Shown one piece after another: positions 8,878 to 17,305 of a stretch of DNA of 64,000 nt. The translations under genes were made by a program, and so were the position numbers. Source of the DNA: Roseiarcus sp963813195 (GTDB lineage: Bacteria; Pseudomonadota; Alphaproteobacteria; Rhizobiales; Beijerinckiaceae); the NCBI GenBank assembly GCA_963813195.1, contig CAWEYC010000010.1, positions 1 to 64,000 of the forward strand, read 5' to 3'. How positions within the stretch are numbered: the first letter of the stretch is position 1; every line of letters begins with the position of its first letter. The notes under the pieces are model-generated. The model ran no database searches. It worked only from the letters and a program-made list of their open reading frames with translations, and was not told the DNA's origin.

Positions 8878-9011
8878 GCTGCTTAATATTTAATCCTTGT
8901 CGTCTTGAGTTTGTCCTGCGAATGCAGCGAAAGATCTGGGCCGAACCCTGATTGCTTGACGCCACCAAAGGGCGGCAAGCGCCGCTCGCCGCGGCGACGG
9001 CGAGATCGAGG

Positions 9012-9686
9012 CTATTCGTCTCCCGGCACGCCATAGCTCGGCGCGTCTGAGGGGTTGATGGCGCGCGTGACATAGGCGCCGAGCTGGGGCTTGTAGATGT
9101 CCCAGAGCTTCGCCAGTTCCTCGATCGGGCAGCCTTCGGTCCAATCGCAGCGTAGGTCCGCAACCGGCCAGGGAACCTCGTGCACGAGCTTCATGCCTGC
9201 CGAGCGAACTGGCCCCGCCTCGCCGCCTGCTTTGAGCGCCGCCCGCATCGTTGCGACGATGCGGTCGCCAAAATGGCCCTTTGAAGCCAGGAAGGCATCC
9301 ACCATGGCCTGCGGGACGCCGTCATTGGCCAGCAGGTTGCCGCCGCACGCGACGTTTTCCGACCGTGCCTCGGCCCAGATGCCGAGCGCCTTATGGCCTG
9401 AATGGATGGCGCTCACGCCAGCGCTGTCCACGGCCAGCACCTGGCGATATTCGCTGTACGCGCCGGTGCGTTTCAGAATGGCGACGGCTTCCGCCGCGGA
9501 GGCGCCGCGCGCCATCAGCTCAAGTCCGCGCGTTCCAAGGGTGGGGTCGGTGATATTCTGGCTGGCGACAGCGCCGACGCCAGCCTGCGCGTAGGCGCAA
9601 CGCGCGGCGACGGCTGGAGAGGAGGAGGATACCGCCACCCCCAACATGCCGGTGCGGCTGCAGCGCGCGACAATGGAGAAAGTCAT
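9012..9686 (-). CDS. DUF1028 family Ntn-hydrolase-like protein
   Basis: A 224-residue protein of the DUF1028 family. It begins MTFSIVARCSRTGMLGVAVS and carries the family's GVGAVASQNITDP, GGNLLAND and RCDWTEGCPIEEL segments. DUF1028 proteins have an Ntn-hydrolase-like fold; a substrate is not established. The gene is last in a minus-strand operon after a flavin monooxygenase and a RidA protein, with only 19 bp to RidA. That linkage suggests hydrolysis of an amide formed or repaired in that pathway, which is inference. Confidence 0.85.
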   Translation of the reverse strand: MTFSIVARCSRTGMLGVAVSSSSPAVAARCAYAQAGVGAVASQNITDPTLGTRGLELMARGASAAEAVAILKRTGAYSEYRQVLAVDSAGVSAIHSGHKALGIWAEARSENVACGGNLLANDGVPQAMVDAFLASKGHFGDRIVATMRAALKAGGEAGPVRSAGMKLVHEVPWPVADLRCDWTEGCPIEELAKLWDIYKPQLGAYVTRAINPSDAPSYGVPGDE

Positions 9687-9705
9687 GGGGAGTCAGTTCC
9701 TGCGC

Positions 9706-10119
9706 TCAATCGGGGATGACGGCGGTGCCGTCGATCTCGACCAGCCACTCCGGGCGGGCGAGCGCGGTCACCACTAGCCCAGTCGAAACAGGGTGCACGC
9801 CCTTGATGTATTCGCCCATGGTCCGGTAGACGGCCTCGCGGTGGCGCACGTCGGTGATGTAGACCACCACCTTCACCAGATGCTCCATCCGGCCACCGCA
9901 CTCCTCGATGAGCTGCTTGATGTTCTGCATGACCTTATGGGTCTGCTCGACAGGGTCGTGACTGTCGATGCTCTTGGCGGTGTCGAGGTCCTGCGGGCAC
10001 TGGCCGCGCAGGAAGACCATGGCGCCTCGCGCGGTCACCGCCTGACACAGATCATTGTCAAGTTTCTGCTCGGGATATGTGTCTTTCGTGTTGAACTTGC
10101 GAATTCGCGTATGCGCCAT
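9706..10119 (-). CDS. RidA/YjgF/YER057c family protein
   Basis: A 137-residue RidA-family protein. Members hydrolyse reactive enamines/imines or serve as deaminases in specific catabolic pathways. Seen in the sequence: MVFLRGQCPQDLDTAKS, HKVMQNIKQLIEECGG, VVYITDVRHREAVYRTM and RPEWLVEIDGTAVI, which holds the conserved Glu of the active-site pocket. A longer frame to 10410 exists, but the ATG at 10119 gives the normal family length. It is central in the monooxygenase-RidA-DUF1028 operon, so it probably handles a pathway intermediate rather than general housekeeping damage. Confidence 0.88.
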   Translation of the reverse strand: MAHTRIRKFNTKDTYPEQKLDNDLCQAVTARGAMVFLRGQCPQDLDTAKSIDSHDPVEQTHKVMQNIKQLIEECGGRMEHLVKVVVYITDVRHREAVYRTMGEYIKGVHPVSTGLVVTALARPEWLVEIDGTAVIPD

Positions 10120-10274
10120 CTTTGTCTCCGTTAGATTGGGCTCGTCAGGACGTCCGTCGCCGATAGCAAAACTTCCGCGGATCGAGGTGTTGGCGCAAGG
10201 CCGCCATGAGACCCGCGACCGACGGACAACAGCGCTCCTCTCGGCTGTCGGCCGGTCGGCGCCGTCATCTCCGC

Positions 10275-11543
10275 CTAAACGGGCTCCGGCTCGCGGGTCG
10301 CGAAACCATGATACGCCAGATATCTGCGCTGCGTGGAAATACGGTCCGCTAGATACTTGGCGTCGTGCCAGACACCCCAGATGAAGCTGGACCCCCGGCG
10401 CGACTGCCACGGCAGCCCCAGGAAATAGATGCCGGGCTCGGCCGACACGCCGCGCTGATGCTTCGGCCTGCCGTTATCGTCGAAGGCGTCGACCTTCAAC
10501 CAGCTATAGTCGGCGGTATAGCCGGTCGCCCAGATGATCGAGGTGATCCCGGCCTCCGCAAGGTTCAGTTCGAGAATGGGATTGGTGACGCACGGCGGCT
10601 CCGGTTCGAGCTTGCGGGCGTCCGGCTCTTCGGGAAGGTCGAGGCCATTGCGGACAACGTAGGCGTCGGCCTCGTCCAGCACCGACAAGTAGTTGGCGTC
10701 ACCGCGCGCGATATTCTCGCGAAGATCGGGGGCGAACGCCACGACACCTTCCTGGTAGGATTCCGTCCGACCAACGAGCGCCATCCCTTGCGCGGCCAGA
10801 CGCCGGAAGTCGATGGTATAGCCGCCATGCGCGCCGCTGACCGCGATCGTGACGTGCTCCGTGCCAGGCCCTGGAGTTTCAACATCCCATTTGCCGAGAA
10901 CGCCCAGCCACCAGCAGTAGTCATGCCCGCGATAGGCCCGCGGAGGACGATCGTGCGGTCCGACGGATAGGTAGACCCGCCTTCCCGCGCACAGAAGTTC
11001 GTCGGCGATCTGCACCCCAGAAGATCCTGCCCCGACCACTAGCGCCGCACCCTGAGGCAGCTGGCTAGGATTGCAATAAGAGCTGGAATGAATCTGCATC
11101 AGACCTGCTTGTTCGCGAACGAGACCCGGAACATTGGGACGTTGAAAAGGTCCGGTTGCGACAACAACGTTGCCGGCCTCGATCACGCCTTCCGAGGTTA
11201 CAATCCGAAAGCCGCGCCGGCCGATATTCCGGCGCACTTCCTGTACCTCCACGCCGCAGCGGATAGGGGCGGCGATCATGTTTGCATAAGCGACAAAATA
11301 GTCCGCCACTTTCTCCTTAGGGACAAAGGCGTCGGGATCGGTATCTGGAAACTCCATACCCGGAAAGCGATCGTGCCAGGCGGGACCATTGGCGACCAAT
11401 GAGTCCCATCTTCCCGAGCGCCAGCGCTCTGCGATACGGTGTCGCTCAAGGACGAGATGAGGCACGCCGCACTCGCTCAGGTGCTCGCTCATGGCCACTC
11501 CCGCCTGGCCGCCGCCAACAACTAGCGTGTTTACCCATCTCAT
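10275..11543 (-). CDS. Flavin-containing monooxygenase
   Basis: A 422-residue class B flavin monooxygenase of the FMO/YUCCA type. It has an FAD-binding GxGxxG at residues about 8-15 (VVGGGQAGVAMSEHL), an NADPH-binding GxGxxG in ALVVGAGSSGVQIADELL, an FMO-like IHSSSY motif just before it, and the late ATGY motif (IIWATGYTADYSWL). Such enzymes oxygenate N or S centres or carbonyl carbons with NADPH and O2. It is first in the operon with RidA and DUF1028. The substrate is unknown; the C-N-processing partners favour a nitrogenous compound. Confidence 0.88.
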   Translation of the reverse strand: MRWVNTLVVGGGQAGVAMSEHLSECGVPHLVLERHRIAERWRSGRWDSLVANGPAWHDRFPGMEFPDTDPDAFVPKEKVADYFVAYANMIAAPIRCGVEVQEVRRNIGRRGFRIVTSEGVIEAGNVVVATGPFQRPNVPGLVREQAGLMQIHSSSYCNPSQLPQGAALVVGAGSSGVQIADELLCAGRRVYLSVGPHDRPPRAYRGHDYCWWLGVLGKWDVETPGPGTEHVTIAVSGAHGGYTIDFRRLAAQGMALVGRTESYQEGVVAFAPDLRENIARGDANYLSVLDEADAYVVRNGLDLPEEPDARKLEPEPPCVTNPILELNLAEAGITSIIWATGYTADYSWLKVDAFDDNGRPKHQRGVSAEPGIYFLGLPWQSRRGSSFIWGVWHDAKYLADRISTQRRYLAYHGFATREPEPV

Positions 11544-11756
11544 CTTTGCGTCCTTTTCTGGCGACCCGCGAGTTTCCGCGGATGCGACGGAGGCCTGATC
11601 GCTGGTTTACTGGAGGGGGCGGGCGGCGAAAATTACGATTTCATGTAGCAATGATTAGGTTGTTCCTAAACGCTTCAGGGGCCGGGTCTGGTGCGGACAG
11701 TGCCGGAATTGGGTCCAATCGCCGGAATGCATCGCCAAACTCGGCGCTGACCTCGT

Positions 11757-12000
11757 TTGACCGTACTCTTCAGACCGATCGTCTTAAGCTCCCGAGAGTT
11801 CTCGATTATGGGCAAGCATACCTCGGTTGGAGATGGGCCGATCAGCTTCAACGCCGAGGGGGGACTGTTCAGCAGGCATCTCGGCGTCGCGACTGTCGTC
11901 TGTCCCGGCAAGATCGAACCGGCGCATGGAGCAGTTCACCCGCTGCACGTGGTTTCTGATTGCGCTGATCGAGCAGGTGACGGTTTGGGCCCGATTGATG
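11757..12000 (+). pseudogene. Remnant of an ArgE/M20 amidohydrolase C-terminus
   Basis: The stretch encodes FNAEGGLFSRHLGVATVVC and PGKIEPAH in one frame, then MEQFTRCTWFLIALIEQ in another. This is the C-terminal signature of M20 deacetylases; compare FGTEGGLFSRDIGTPTVVC and AIEQMRRCDEMLERLL in the intact argE at 5460. The KPDEF-like piece between the two halves is lost, and no N-terminal or metal-binding part is present upstream. It is therefore a decayed paralogue sitting between the monooxygenase operon and the ABC importer. The rest of 11544-12028 shows no further gene. Confidence 0.7.
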
Positions 12001-12028
12001 GGGTCGCGTTGGGAATTCGTCCACGCCC

Positions 12029-12820
12029 TCAAGGCCTCGCGTTGGTCGAAACCGGCAGATACCAGGGGCACATCAACCGTTCCGCCAGCTCAACGGCGTA
12101 GAAGCACAGGATCCCCATAAGCGAGAGCAACACCAGCATGCCGAACATGATGGAGGTCTTCATGTTGCTGGAACTGGTCAGCACGAGATAGCCCAGCCCC
12201 CTATCCGCGCCGATGAATTCCGCCACTACAGCGCCGATGAGGGCGAGGGTGACCGCGACCTTGAGGCCGCTGAACAGATATGGCAGCGCCCAAGGCAGGC
12301 GTACGCGCAGGAAGACGCTGAGTTTCGGCGCGTCGAGCGAGCGGGTGAGATCGAGCAGGTCCGGATCCACCGCCTCGAGCCCGGTCGCCGTATTGATGAC
12401 GATCGGGAAGAACGCCACGGTCGCCGCGATGATCATGTTCGAGGTCATGCCATAGCCGACCCAGATCAGCATCAGCGGCGCGATCGCGACTTTGGGCACC
12501 GATTGCAGCATCAGCAGCAGCGGATAGATGATGCGGCGGAGCAGCGGTGAATAGACCACCGCCACCGCCAACGGCACCCCCGCCGCGATGGCCATGAAGA
12601 ACCCGCCGACCACGGCCCACAGCGTCGCGAAGAAATGCAGGGGCAGCACCTCCCTGATCGCCCAGGTTTCGGCGATGATGCGGCTGGGCGGCGGCAGCAG
12701 CCATCGCGGGACCTTCAGAACATCGCAGAGGACTTCCCAGATGAGCACGAGGCCGATGATCGCCGCTCCGGCCTGAATGCCCTCGGAGGCGTTCCGTGAC
12801 AGTTTGAAGACCCGTCTCAT
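12029..12820 (-). CDS. ABC transporter permease (SsuC/TauC/NMT1-associated type)
   Basis: A 263-residue inner-membrane permease with about six hydrophobic segments. The EAA loop reads DLLDLTRSLDAPKLSVFLRV with RLPWALPYLF following. It belongs to the nitrate/sulfonate/taurine/NMT1 importer class. Its ATG overlaps the stop of the ATPase gene by 4 bp, the usual sign of translational coupling. It is the last gene of the iclR-ubiD-SBP-ATPase-permease operon. The substrate is probably the acid handled by UbiD or its precursor (inferred from context). Confidence 0.9.
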   Translation of the reverse strand: MRRVFKLSRNASEGIQAGAAIIGLVLIWEVLCDVLKVPRWLLPPPSRIIAETWAIREVLPLHFFATLWAVVGGFFMAIAAGVPLAVAVVYSPLLRRIIYPLLLMLQSVPKVAIAPLMLIWVGYGMTSNMIIAATVAFFPIVINTATGLEAVDPDLLDLTRSLDAPKLSVFLRVRLPWALPYLFSGLKVAVTLALIGAVVAEFIGADRGLGYLVLTSSSNMKTSIMFGMLVLLSLMGILCFYAVELAERLMCPWYLPVSTNARP

Positions 12821-13659
12821 GTCCGCACCTTGCGCTCGGCATAGATCGCGCCACGGATGAGGTCGGAATATTCCTTGAAGCGCGATGTGAACTCGGTCGC
12901 GAGATCGCGCGGTCGCGGCAGGTCGATCGGCACGTCCATGACGACCCGGCCCGGCCGCGCGGTCATGACGATGACGCGGTCGGCCAATAGCACCGCTTCG
13001 CTGATGCTGTGGGTGACGAAGACCACGGTCTTGCGACGCTCCGTCCAGATCCGCATCACCTCGATGCTGAGATCCTCGCGGGTCATCGCGTCGAGCGCGC
13101 CGAAGGGCTCGTCCATCAACAGCAGCCGCGGATTGTAGATGAGCGCCCGGCAGATCGAGACGCGCTGCTGCATGCCCCCGGAGAGTTCCCTGGGCAGCGC
13201 CTTCTCGAAGCCCCGTAGCCCCACCAGCTCGATCAGGCGATGGGCTTCATCGAGATATTTGGGGATCGACCAGCCCAGCATCTGGATCGGGAAGAGGATG
13301 TTGTCGAGCACCGATCGCCAAGGCAGCAGCACCGGCCGTTGAAACACCATGCCGACATCGCGGGACGGCCGGTCGAGCACCTTGCCGTCGAGCTTGACCA
13401 CGCCGCCGCTGGGCGCGGTCAGGCCGCCGATGATCTTCATCAGGGTGCTCTTGCCGCAGCCGCTCGGCCCAACCAGGGTCACGAACTGATCCCGCGGGAT
13501 GTCAAGCGACACTTCCTTGAGCGCCAGCACGTCGTCGCCCGAGCGGGCTGCGAAGCGCTTGGTGACGCCCTTGAGAGAGATCAAGGGCGCCGCGGCGGCT
13601 TCGCCAGACGAAGTGTCCCTCAGACTGGGCTCCTCAAGGGAGCCGGTCTCGATCGCCAT
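12817..13659 (-). CDS. ABC transporter ATP-binding protein (SsuB/TauB/NMT1-associated type)
   Basis: A 280-residue ATPase with Walker A GPSGCGKST, Q-loop MVFQRPVLLPWRS, signature LSGGMQQR, Walker B LLLMDEPFGALD and switch His FVTHSISEA. The ATG at 13659 gives the normal N-terminus; an in-frame extension to 13830 overlaps the binding-protein gene and is rejected. It drives the importer formed with the adjoining permease and substrate-binding protein. The gap to the binding-protein gene is 13 bp. Confidence 0.92.
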   Translation of the reverse strand: MAIETGSLEEPSLRDTSSGEAAAAPLISLKGVTKRFAARSGDDVLALKEVSLDIPRDQFVTLVGPSGCGKSTLMKIIGGLTAPSGGVVKLDGKVLDRPSRDVGMVFQRPVLLPWRSVLDNILFPIQMLGWSIPKYLDEAHRLIELVGLRGFEKALPRELSGGMQQRVSICRALIYNPRLLLMDEPFGALDAMTREDLSIEVMRIWTERRKTVVFVTHSISEAVLLADRVIVMTARPGRVVMDVPIDLPRPRDLATEFTSRFKEYSDLIRGAIYAERKVRT

Positions 13660-13672
13660 TGTCACCTGTCCG

Positions 13673-14701
13673 CTACTTCGCCGGCAGGATCGGTTGCTTG
13701 GGCAGGAACTCAGTGGTGTAGAGATCCTCCGGCGCCACCATCTTCTTGAGGGAGAGCGCCGGCACGATGATGTTCTCGGTGGTCGCCATCCGTTCCTTGC
13801 TGATGCTGCCGAAGCCGTTCTTGGCGACATCGGGCGTCAGCTCGATCTTGGCGAGTGCGGTCATTTCGTCCTTGGCCACCTGGGGGTCGATTTCCGGGTT
13901 CGCTTTGACCAGGATCGCGACCGCCTCATCTGGATGAGCGAAGGCATAGGCCATGCCCTTGAGCGAGGCCTCGATGAAGCGCCTCACCATGTCGGGCTTG
14001 GCCTTTAGCGTATCGGGGCTCGCGATGATGGCATTGCCGTAGGTGGCAAGGCCGTAATCGGAGTATCTCATTACAGCGACCGTCTTGCCCTGCTGGGCGG
14101 CGACGCTGGCGTAGCGGCTGACATAGATGCTCTGGTCGAGGATTGCGTCCACATGGCCCGAGGCCAGCAACGGCGCGAGCGTCGCGGCATCGACCACGAC
14201 TTCAGTGATCTTGCTGCGATCGAGCGAGTTCGCCTTGAGGAAGGCCGGCAGCATGTTGACCGAAGCGCCGGAAGCAGAACGGCCGACTTTGCGGCCCTCC
14301 AGGTCCTTCGGCAGCTTGATGCCCGACTGAACCTGATAGATGACGCCGAGGCTGGCCTTGTCATAGGTCACCGCGACGATGCGGATCGGGATATCGTCAT
14401 TGGCGCGCGCCGCGATGATCGCGCCGGTGTCAGCGACACCGAAGGTCGCGGCCGCGGACGCCACGCGTTTGATGGTGTCGCCCGAGCCGAAGCCGCGGGA
14501 AATCGTCACATCGAGGCCGGCATCTTTGTAGAAGCCCTTGTCGCGCGCGACAAAGTAACTGGCATGGACGCCGTCCACCACCCAATCCAGCGCCAAGGTC
14601 ACCTGGTCGGCGGCGCAGGCCGCCGTTTGCGACGCGAGAATCGAACCGCCGACGAGGCAGGCAAACGCCAATTTCCTCAACATGGTCGAACGCGGCTTCA
14701 T
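13673..14701 (-). CDS. NMT1/THI5-like ABC substrate-binding protein
   Basis: A 342-residue periplasmic binding protein. A signal peptide of about 30 residues ends TAACAADQ. The mature domain opens with VTLALDWVVDGVHASYFVAR, the hallmark of the NMT1/THI5-like family, and contains DLEGRKVGRSASGASVNMLP. The characterised relatives bind pyrimidine precursors, sulfonates or aromatic acids. The gene sits between ubiD and the ATPase gene, so it probably captures the UbiD pathway substrate. The ligand cannot be read from the sequence. Confidence 0.9.
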   Translation of the reverse strand: MKPRSTMLRKLAFACLVGGSILASQTAACAADQVTLALDWVVDGVHASYFVARDKGFYKDAGLDVTISRGFGSGDTIKRVASAAATFGVADTGAIIAARANDDIPIRIVAVTYDKASLGVIYQVQSGIKLPKDLEGRKVGRSASGASVNMLPAFLKANSLDRSKITEVVVDAATLAPLLASGHVDAILDQSIYVSRYASVAAQQGKTVAVMRYSDYGLATYGNAIIASPDTLKAKPDMVRRFIEASLKGMAYAFAHPDEAVAILVKANPEIDPQVAKDEMTALAKIELTPDVAKNGFGSISKERMATTENIIVPALSLKKMVAPEDLYTTEFLPKQPILPAK

Positions 14702-14742
14702 GACAAATCTCCGGAATGGTTCGGTTTAACAGACGAGAGCCT

Positions 14743-16068
14743 TCAGAGGTAATCCTCGAGTTTCAGCGTATCCAGCCCCGGGGTCTTCTTGCGTTCGAAG
14801 GCCGCTGCGTGATCGAGCGGCTTGGTGGCGTCGATCCCCAGCCGGCCCCAGTGCATCTTGTGAGGATCGCGCGCAAACGACGGCACGCCAGGGATCTGGA
14901 TGACGTCGCGGTCGGGGCGGCAGCGCGTCGCCATCGCCCACAACACATCCTGCCAATCGTGGATGTTCACGTCCTCATCGACGACCACGCAATAGAGCAC
15001 GCGATTCATTTCGGCGCCGAAGGCCGCCACCATCGCCCGCTGCGCCTGTCCTTCGGACTTGTTGTCGATCTGGATGGCGCAGAACTGCAGCAAGGGAAAG
15101 CAGCTCACATCCTTGACGCCGGGGACCCAGGTTCGCACGCCGGCATAGATGCCGCCGGCGATCGGCAGCGCGCTCATCGCGATCTCCTCGGCCGAGCCGG
15201 CGCTGATGGCATAGAACAGCCCATCCTTGCGCGCATGGACCTTCGCCACCCGGAAAACGTGATTGTCGGTCGGAGGGACGTAGTAATCCATCCACTCGCC
15301 GAATGGGCCTTCCTCGCGCCGCACCCCGGCGAGGATCTCGCCCTCGATGACGAATTCGGCGCCGCGCGGCACAGGCAATCCAAGGGTCGGCGAGGATTGC
15401 ATGGGAAAGCGCTTGCCGGAGATGCGCGCCGCCAGGTCATATTCGCTGACATCCGGCCCGATGGTGGCGCCGCCGGCGAGCATGACGGCGGGCGGCAAGC
15501 CGATGGCGACGACGGCCTTCAGCGGCTCGCCCCGCGCCTCCATCTTCTGCTGGATGCGATAGAGATCGCCCGACGTGCTGAGCCGGCAGCGCAACTCGCC
15601 ATCGTCGACGATCTGCATGCGGTGAAACGAGAGATTGACGACATCCGTATCAGGATCGCGGGCGACGATGACGCTGGCGGTGAGATAGGGCCCGGCATCT
15701 TTTTCGGAGAAGGTGATATGCGGGATCTGACCGAGCGAGATTTCCTCGAACTCGGACTTCTCGACCTCGTGTTCCCCGGCTGTTGCGCCGCCCCCACGCG
15801 TCGTCATCAGTTCGGCCCAGCGTGACGCCACCTTTTCAATACCGACACCCAGCAGCTGCGCGATAATGCGCGGGTTGCCGAGCGTATTGCTGATGACACG
15901 ATAAGGGGTGCCGCGAACCTTTTCGAAGATGACCGGTAGATTAGGACCCGCCTGAATCTTTCGAACGACAGCATTCAGTTCGAATTGGGGATCGACTTCG
16001 CGACGGACCACGAGAAGTTGGTTATTGGCCTCGAGCTGCTTAACGAATTCGCGAAGGCTTTTTGGCAA
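14743..16068 (-). CDS. UbiD family prenylated-FMN-dependent (de)carboxylase
   Basis: A 441-residue UbiD-family enzyme that uses prenylated FMN for reversible non-oxidative decarboxylation of aromatic or unsaturated acids. It shows the N-terminal REFVKQLEANNQLLVVRREV, the cofactor/metal region with VVNLSFHRMQIVDDGELRCR, and the catalytic EGPFGEWMDYYVPP carrying the conserved Glu pair. The start is TTG at 16068, supported by a strong GGAGGGG seven bases upstream. It lies downstream of an IclR gene and upstream of a dedicated importer. A UbiX gene to make the cofactor is divergent at 17.3 kb. The substrate is unknown, and a catabolic rather than ubiquinone role is favoured by context. Confidence 0.9.
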   Translation of the reverse strand: MPKSLREFVKQLEANNQLLVVRREVDPQFELNAVVRKIQAGPNLPVIFEKVRGTPYRVISNTLGNPRIIAQLLGVGIEKVASRWAELMTTRGGGATAGEHEVEKSEFEEISLGQIPHITFSEKDAGPYLTASVIVARDPDTDVVNLSFHRMQIVDDGELRCRLSTSGDLYRIQQKMEARGEPLKAVVAIGLPPAVMLAGGATIGPDVSEYDLAARISGKRFPMQSSPTLGLPVPRGAEFVIEGEILAGVRREEGPFGEWMDYYVPPTDNHVFRVAKVHARKDGLFYAISAGSAEEIAMSALPIAGGIYAGVRTWVPGVKDVSCFPLLQFCAIQIDNKSEGQAQRAMVAAFGAEMNRVLYCVVVDEDVNIHDWQDVLWAMATRCRPDRDVIQIPGVPSFARDPHKMHWGRLGIDATKPLDHAAAFERKKTPGLDTLKLEDYL

Positions 16069-16239
16069 AATATGTCCCCTCCGACCGACCTGTTGGACGA
16101 CCGTAGCAGCCGTCTCACGGTTTGGTGAAATAATTTTTTCCGGTCGATTGCCTCGGAAAATCCTATCCCCAAGTCGCTTGAGCCAAGCGACTCGTCCGCC
16201 ACTTCCGGGGACGTGGCGGCGCCGGCCGTCACACGTAGG

Positions 16240-17070
16240 TCATTTGGCGCCCTTACGACCGGATAACCCCGTAGTACCAAGCTTTTCCGAGAGTTCCGCC
16301 GCGCATCGGACAACCGCCTTCGCAAGTTCCGTTCGGCGGGCTTGTGCAAATCGATATAAAGGCGCCGTCGCCGTCACGGCGCCGAAGACTTGCGATTGAC
16401 GATCAAAGGCAATCGCCGAAACGGCGCCGACATCGCGCTCGAACTCTCCGGTGTTGACCGCGCAGAGTTGCGCCCGGCAACGGGCCAGCTCGGCCTTCAG
16501 CGACCGCGGGTCAGTGATGGTTCGGTCGGTGAAGCGATGGAGCGGTTTGGCGCAGTATTTCTCAATTGCCGCCTCGCCCATATGAGCAAGCAGGACCTTC
16601 CCCGCCGCCGTCGCATGTCCCGGATTTCGGTGCCCTGGCGTTGAAAAGGCCCTGACCGAGTTCGAGCCGGGCGCCTGCTCGATGCTCACGGCCTCATGGC
16701 CATCCCAAACGCTGAAGCTGCAGGTTTCGCCGGTTTGTGCGGCAAGTTGCGACAAGAGCGGGCGAACGACGTCTCTCACATCGAAGCTTGCCAGCGCCGA
16801 CGCTGCGAGCGTCACCATTCCCATGCCGAGAGAAAGCCGTCCCGTCGCCGAATCGCGCTGGATGAGCTGAACATTTTCCAGCGTTTTGGCGATGCGCGAA
16901 ACAGAGCTTTTGTGGAGGCCGATGCGCCTTGCGATGTCGTTGACGCCCACGGCGGAGCTCGCCTCCGACAGGCAGCGCAGGAGGTCGACGGCATGCTCAA
17001 CGGCTCCGATCGTCTCTCGGCGCGGCGGGGAAGCAGTAGCGCTTTTCTTCGGCGTCTCGTCCCGCGACAT
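16240..17070 (-). CDS. IclR family transcriptional regulator
   Basis: A 276-residue regulator. An N-terminal winged helix (AVEHAVDLLRCLSEASSAVG, then VNDIARRIGLHKSSVSRIAK) is followed by the IclR effector domain (TCSFSVWDGHEAVSIEQAPG, PGHATAAGKVLLAH). ATG 17070 is preferred over ATG 17115. It is upstream of ubiD on the same strand with a 171-bp gap and divergent from ubiX. The shared 217-bp promoter region contains dyad sites suited to an IclR dimer or tetramer. It very likely controls both arms of the decarboxylase cluster in response to the aromatic acid. Confidence 0.9.
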   Translation of the reverse strand: MSRDETPKKSATASPPRRETIGAVEHAVDLLRCLSEASSAVGVNDIARRIGLHKSSVSRIAKTLENVQLIQRDSATGRLSLGMGMVTLAASALASFDVRDVVRPLLSQLAAQTGETCSFSVWDGHEAVSIEQAPGSNSVRAFSTPGHRNPGHATAAGKVLLAHMGEAAIEKYCAKPLHRFTDRTITDPRSLKAELARCRAQLCAVNTGEFERDVGAVSAIAFDRQSQVFGAVTATAPLYRFAQARRTELAKAVVRCAAELSEKLGTTGLSGRKGAK

Positions 17071-17123
17071 GGTGTTTCCGCCCTGACGGCCCTTTTTGGG
17101 TTGACTCGTCGCCAACCGCCATC

Positions 17124-17135
17124 CACTCTAGAGTG
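17124..17135. promoter_or_regulatory. Perfect 12-bp palindrome in the iclR-ubiX divergent promoter
   Basis: CACTCTAGAGTG is a perfect palindrome located between the two divergent transcription units. It could be an operator for the adjacent IclR regulator or for another dimeric factor. No direct evidence beyond symmetry and place. Confidence 0.4.
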
Positions 17136-17144
17136 CGCAACGCC

Positions 17145-17161
17145 GTTGTGCAATACGCAAC
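17145..17161. promoter_or_regulatory. Putative IclR operator
   Basis: GTTGTGCAATACGCAAC is a 17-bp imperfect palindrome with perfect outer arms GTTG/CAAC and matching inner positions. A similar half-site GTGCGCAAC precedes it. Its size and its place between iclR and ubiX fit the binding sites of catabolic IclR regulators. Confidence 0.45.
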
Positions 17162-17305
17162 AATTACGCGGCAGGACGCTGATGGGGAGGAATTATTCAT
17201 GCCGGCGCGGCATCTCGCGTTGCGAGACCACGATCATATGATGCGCGACTCTGGCCGCCAGAGCGCCGATGCCGCTGAGATCTCCTCGTGGCGGTGCAGC
17301 ATCAA

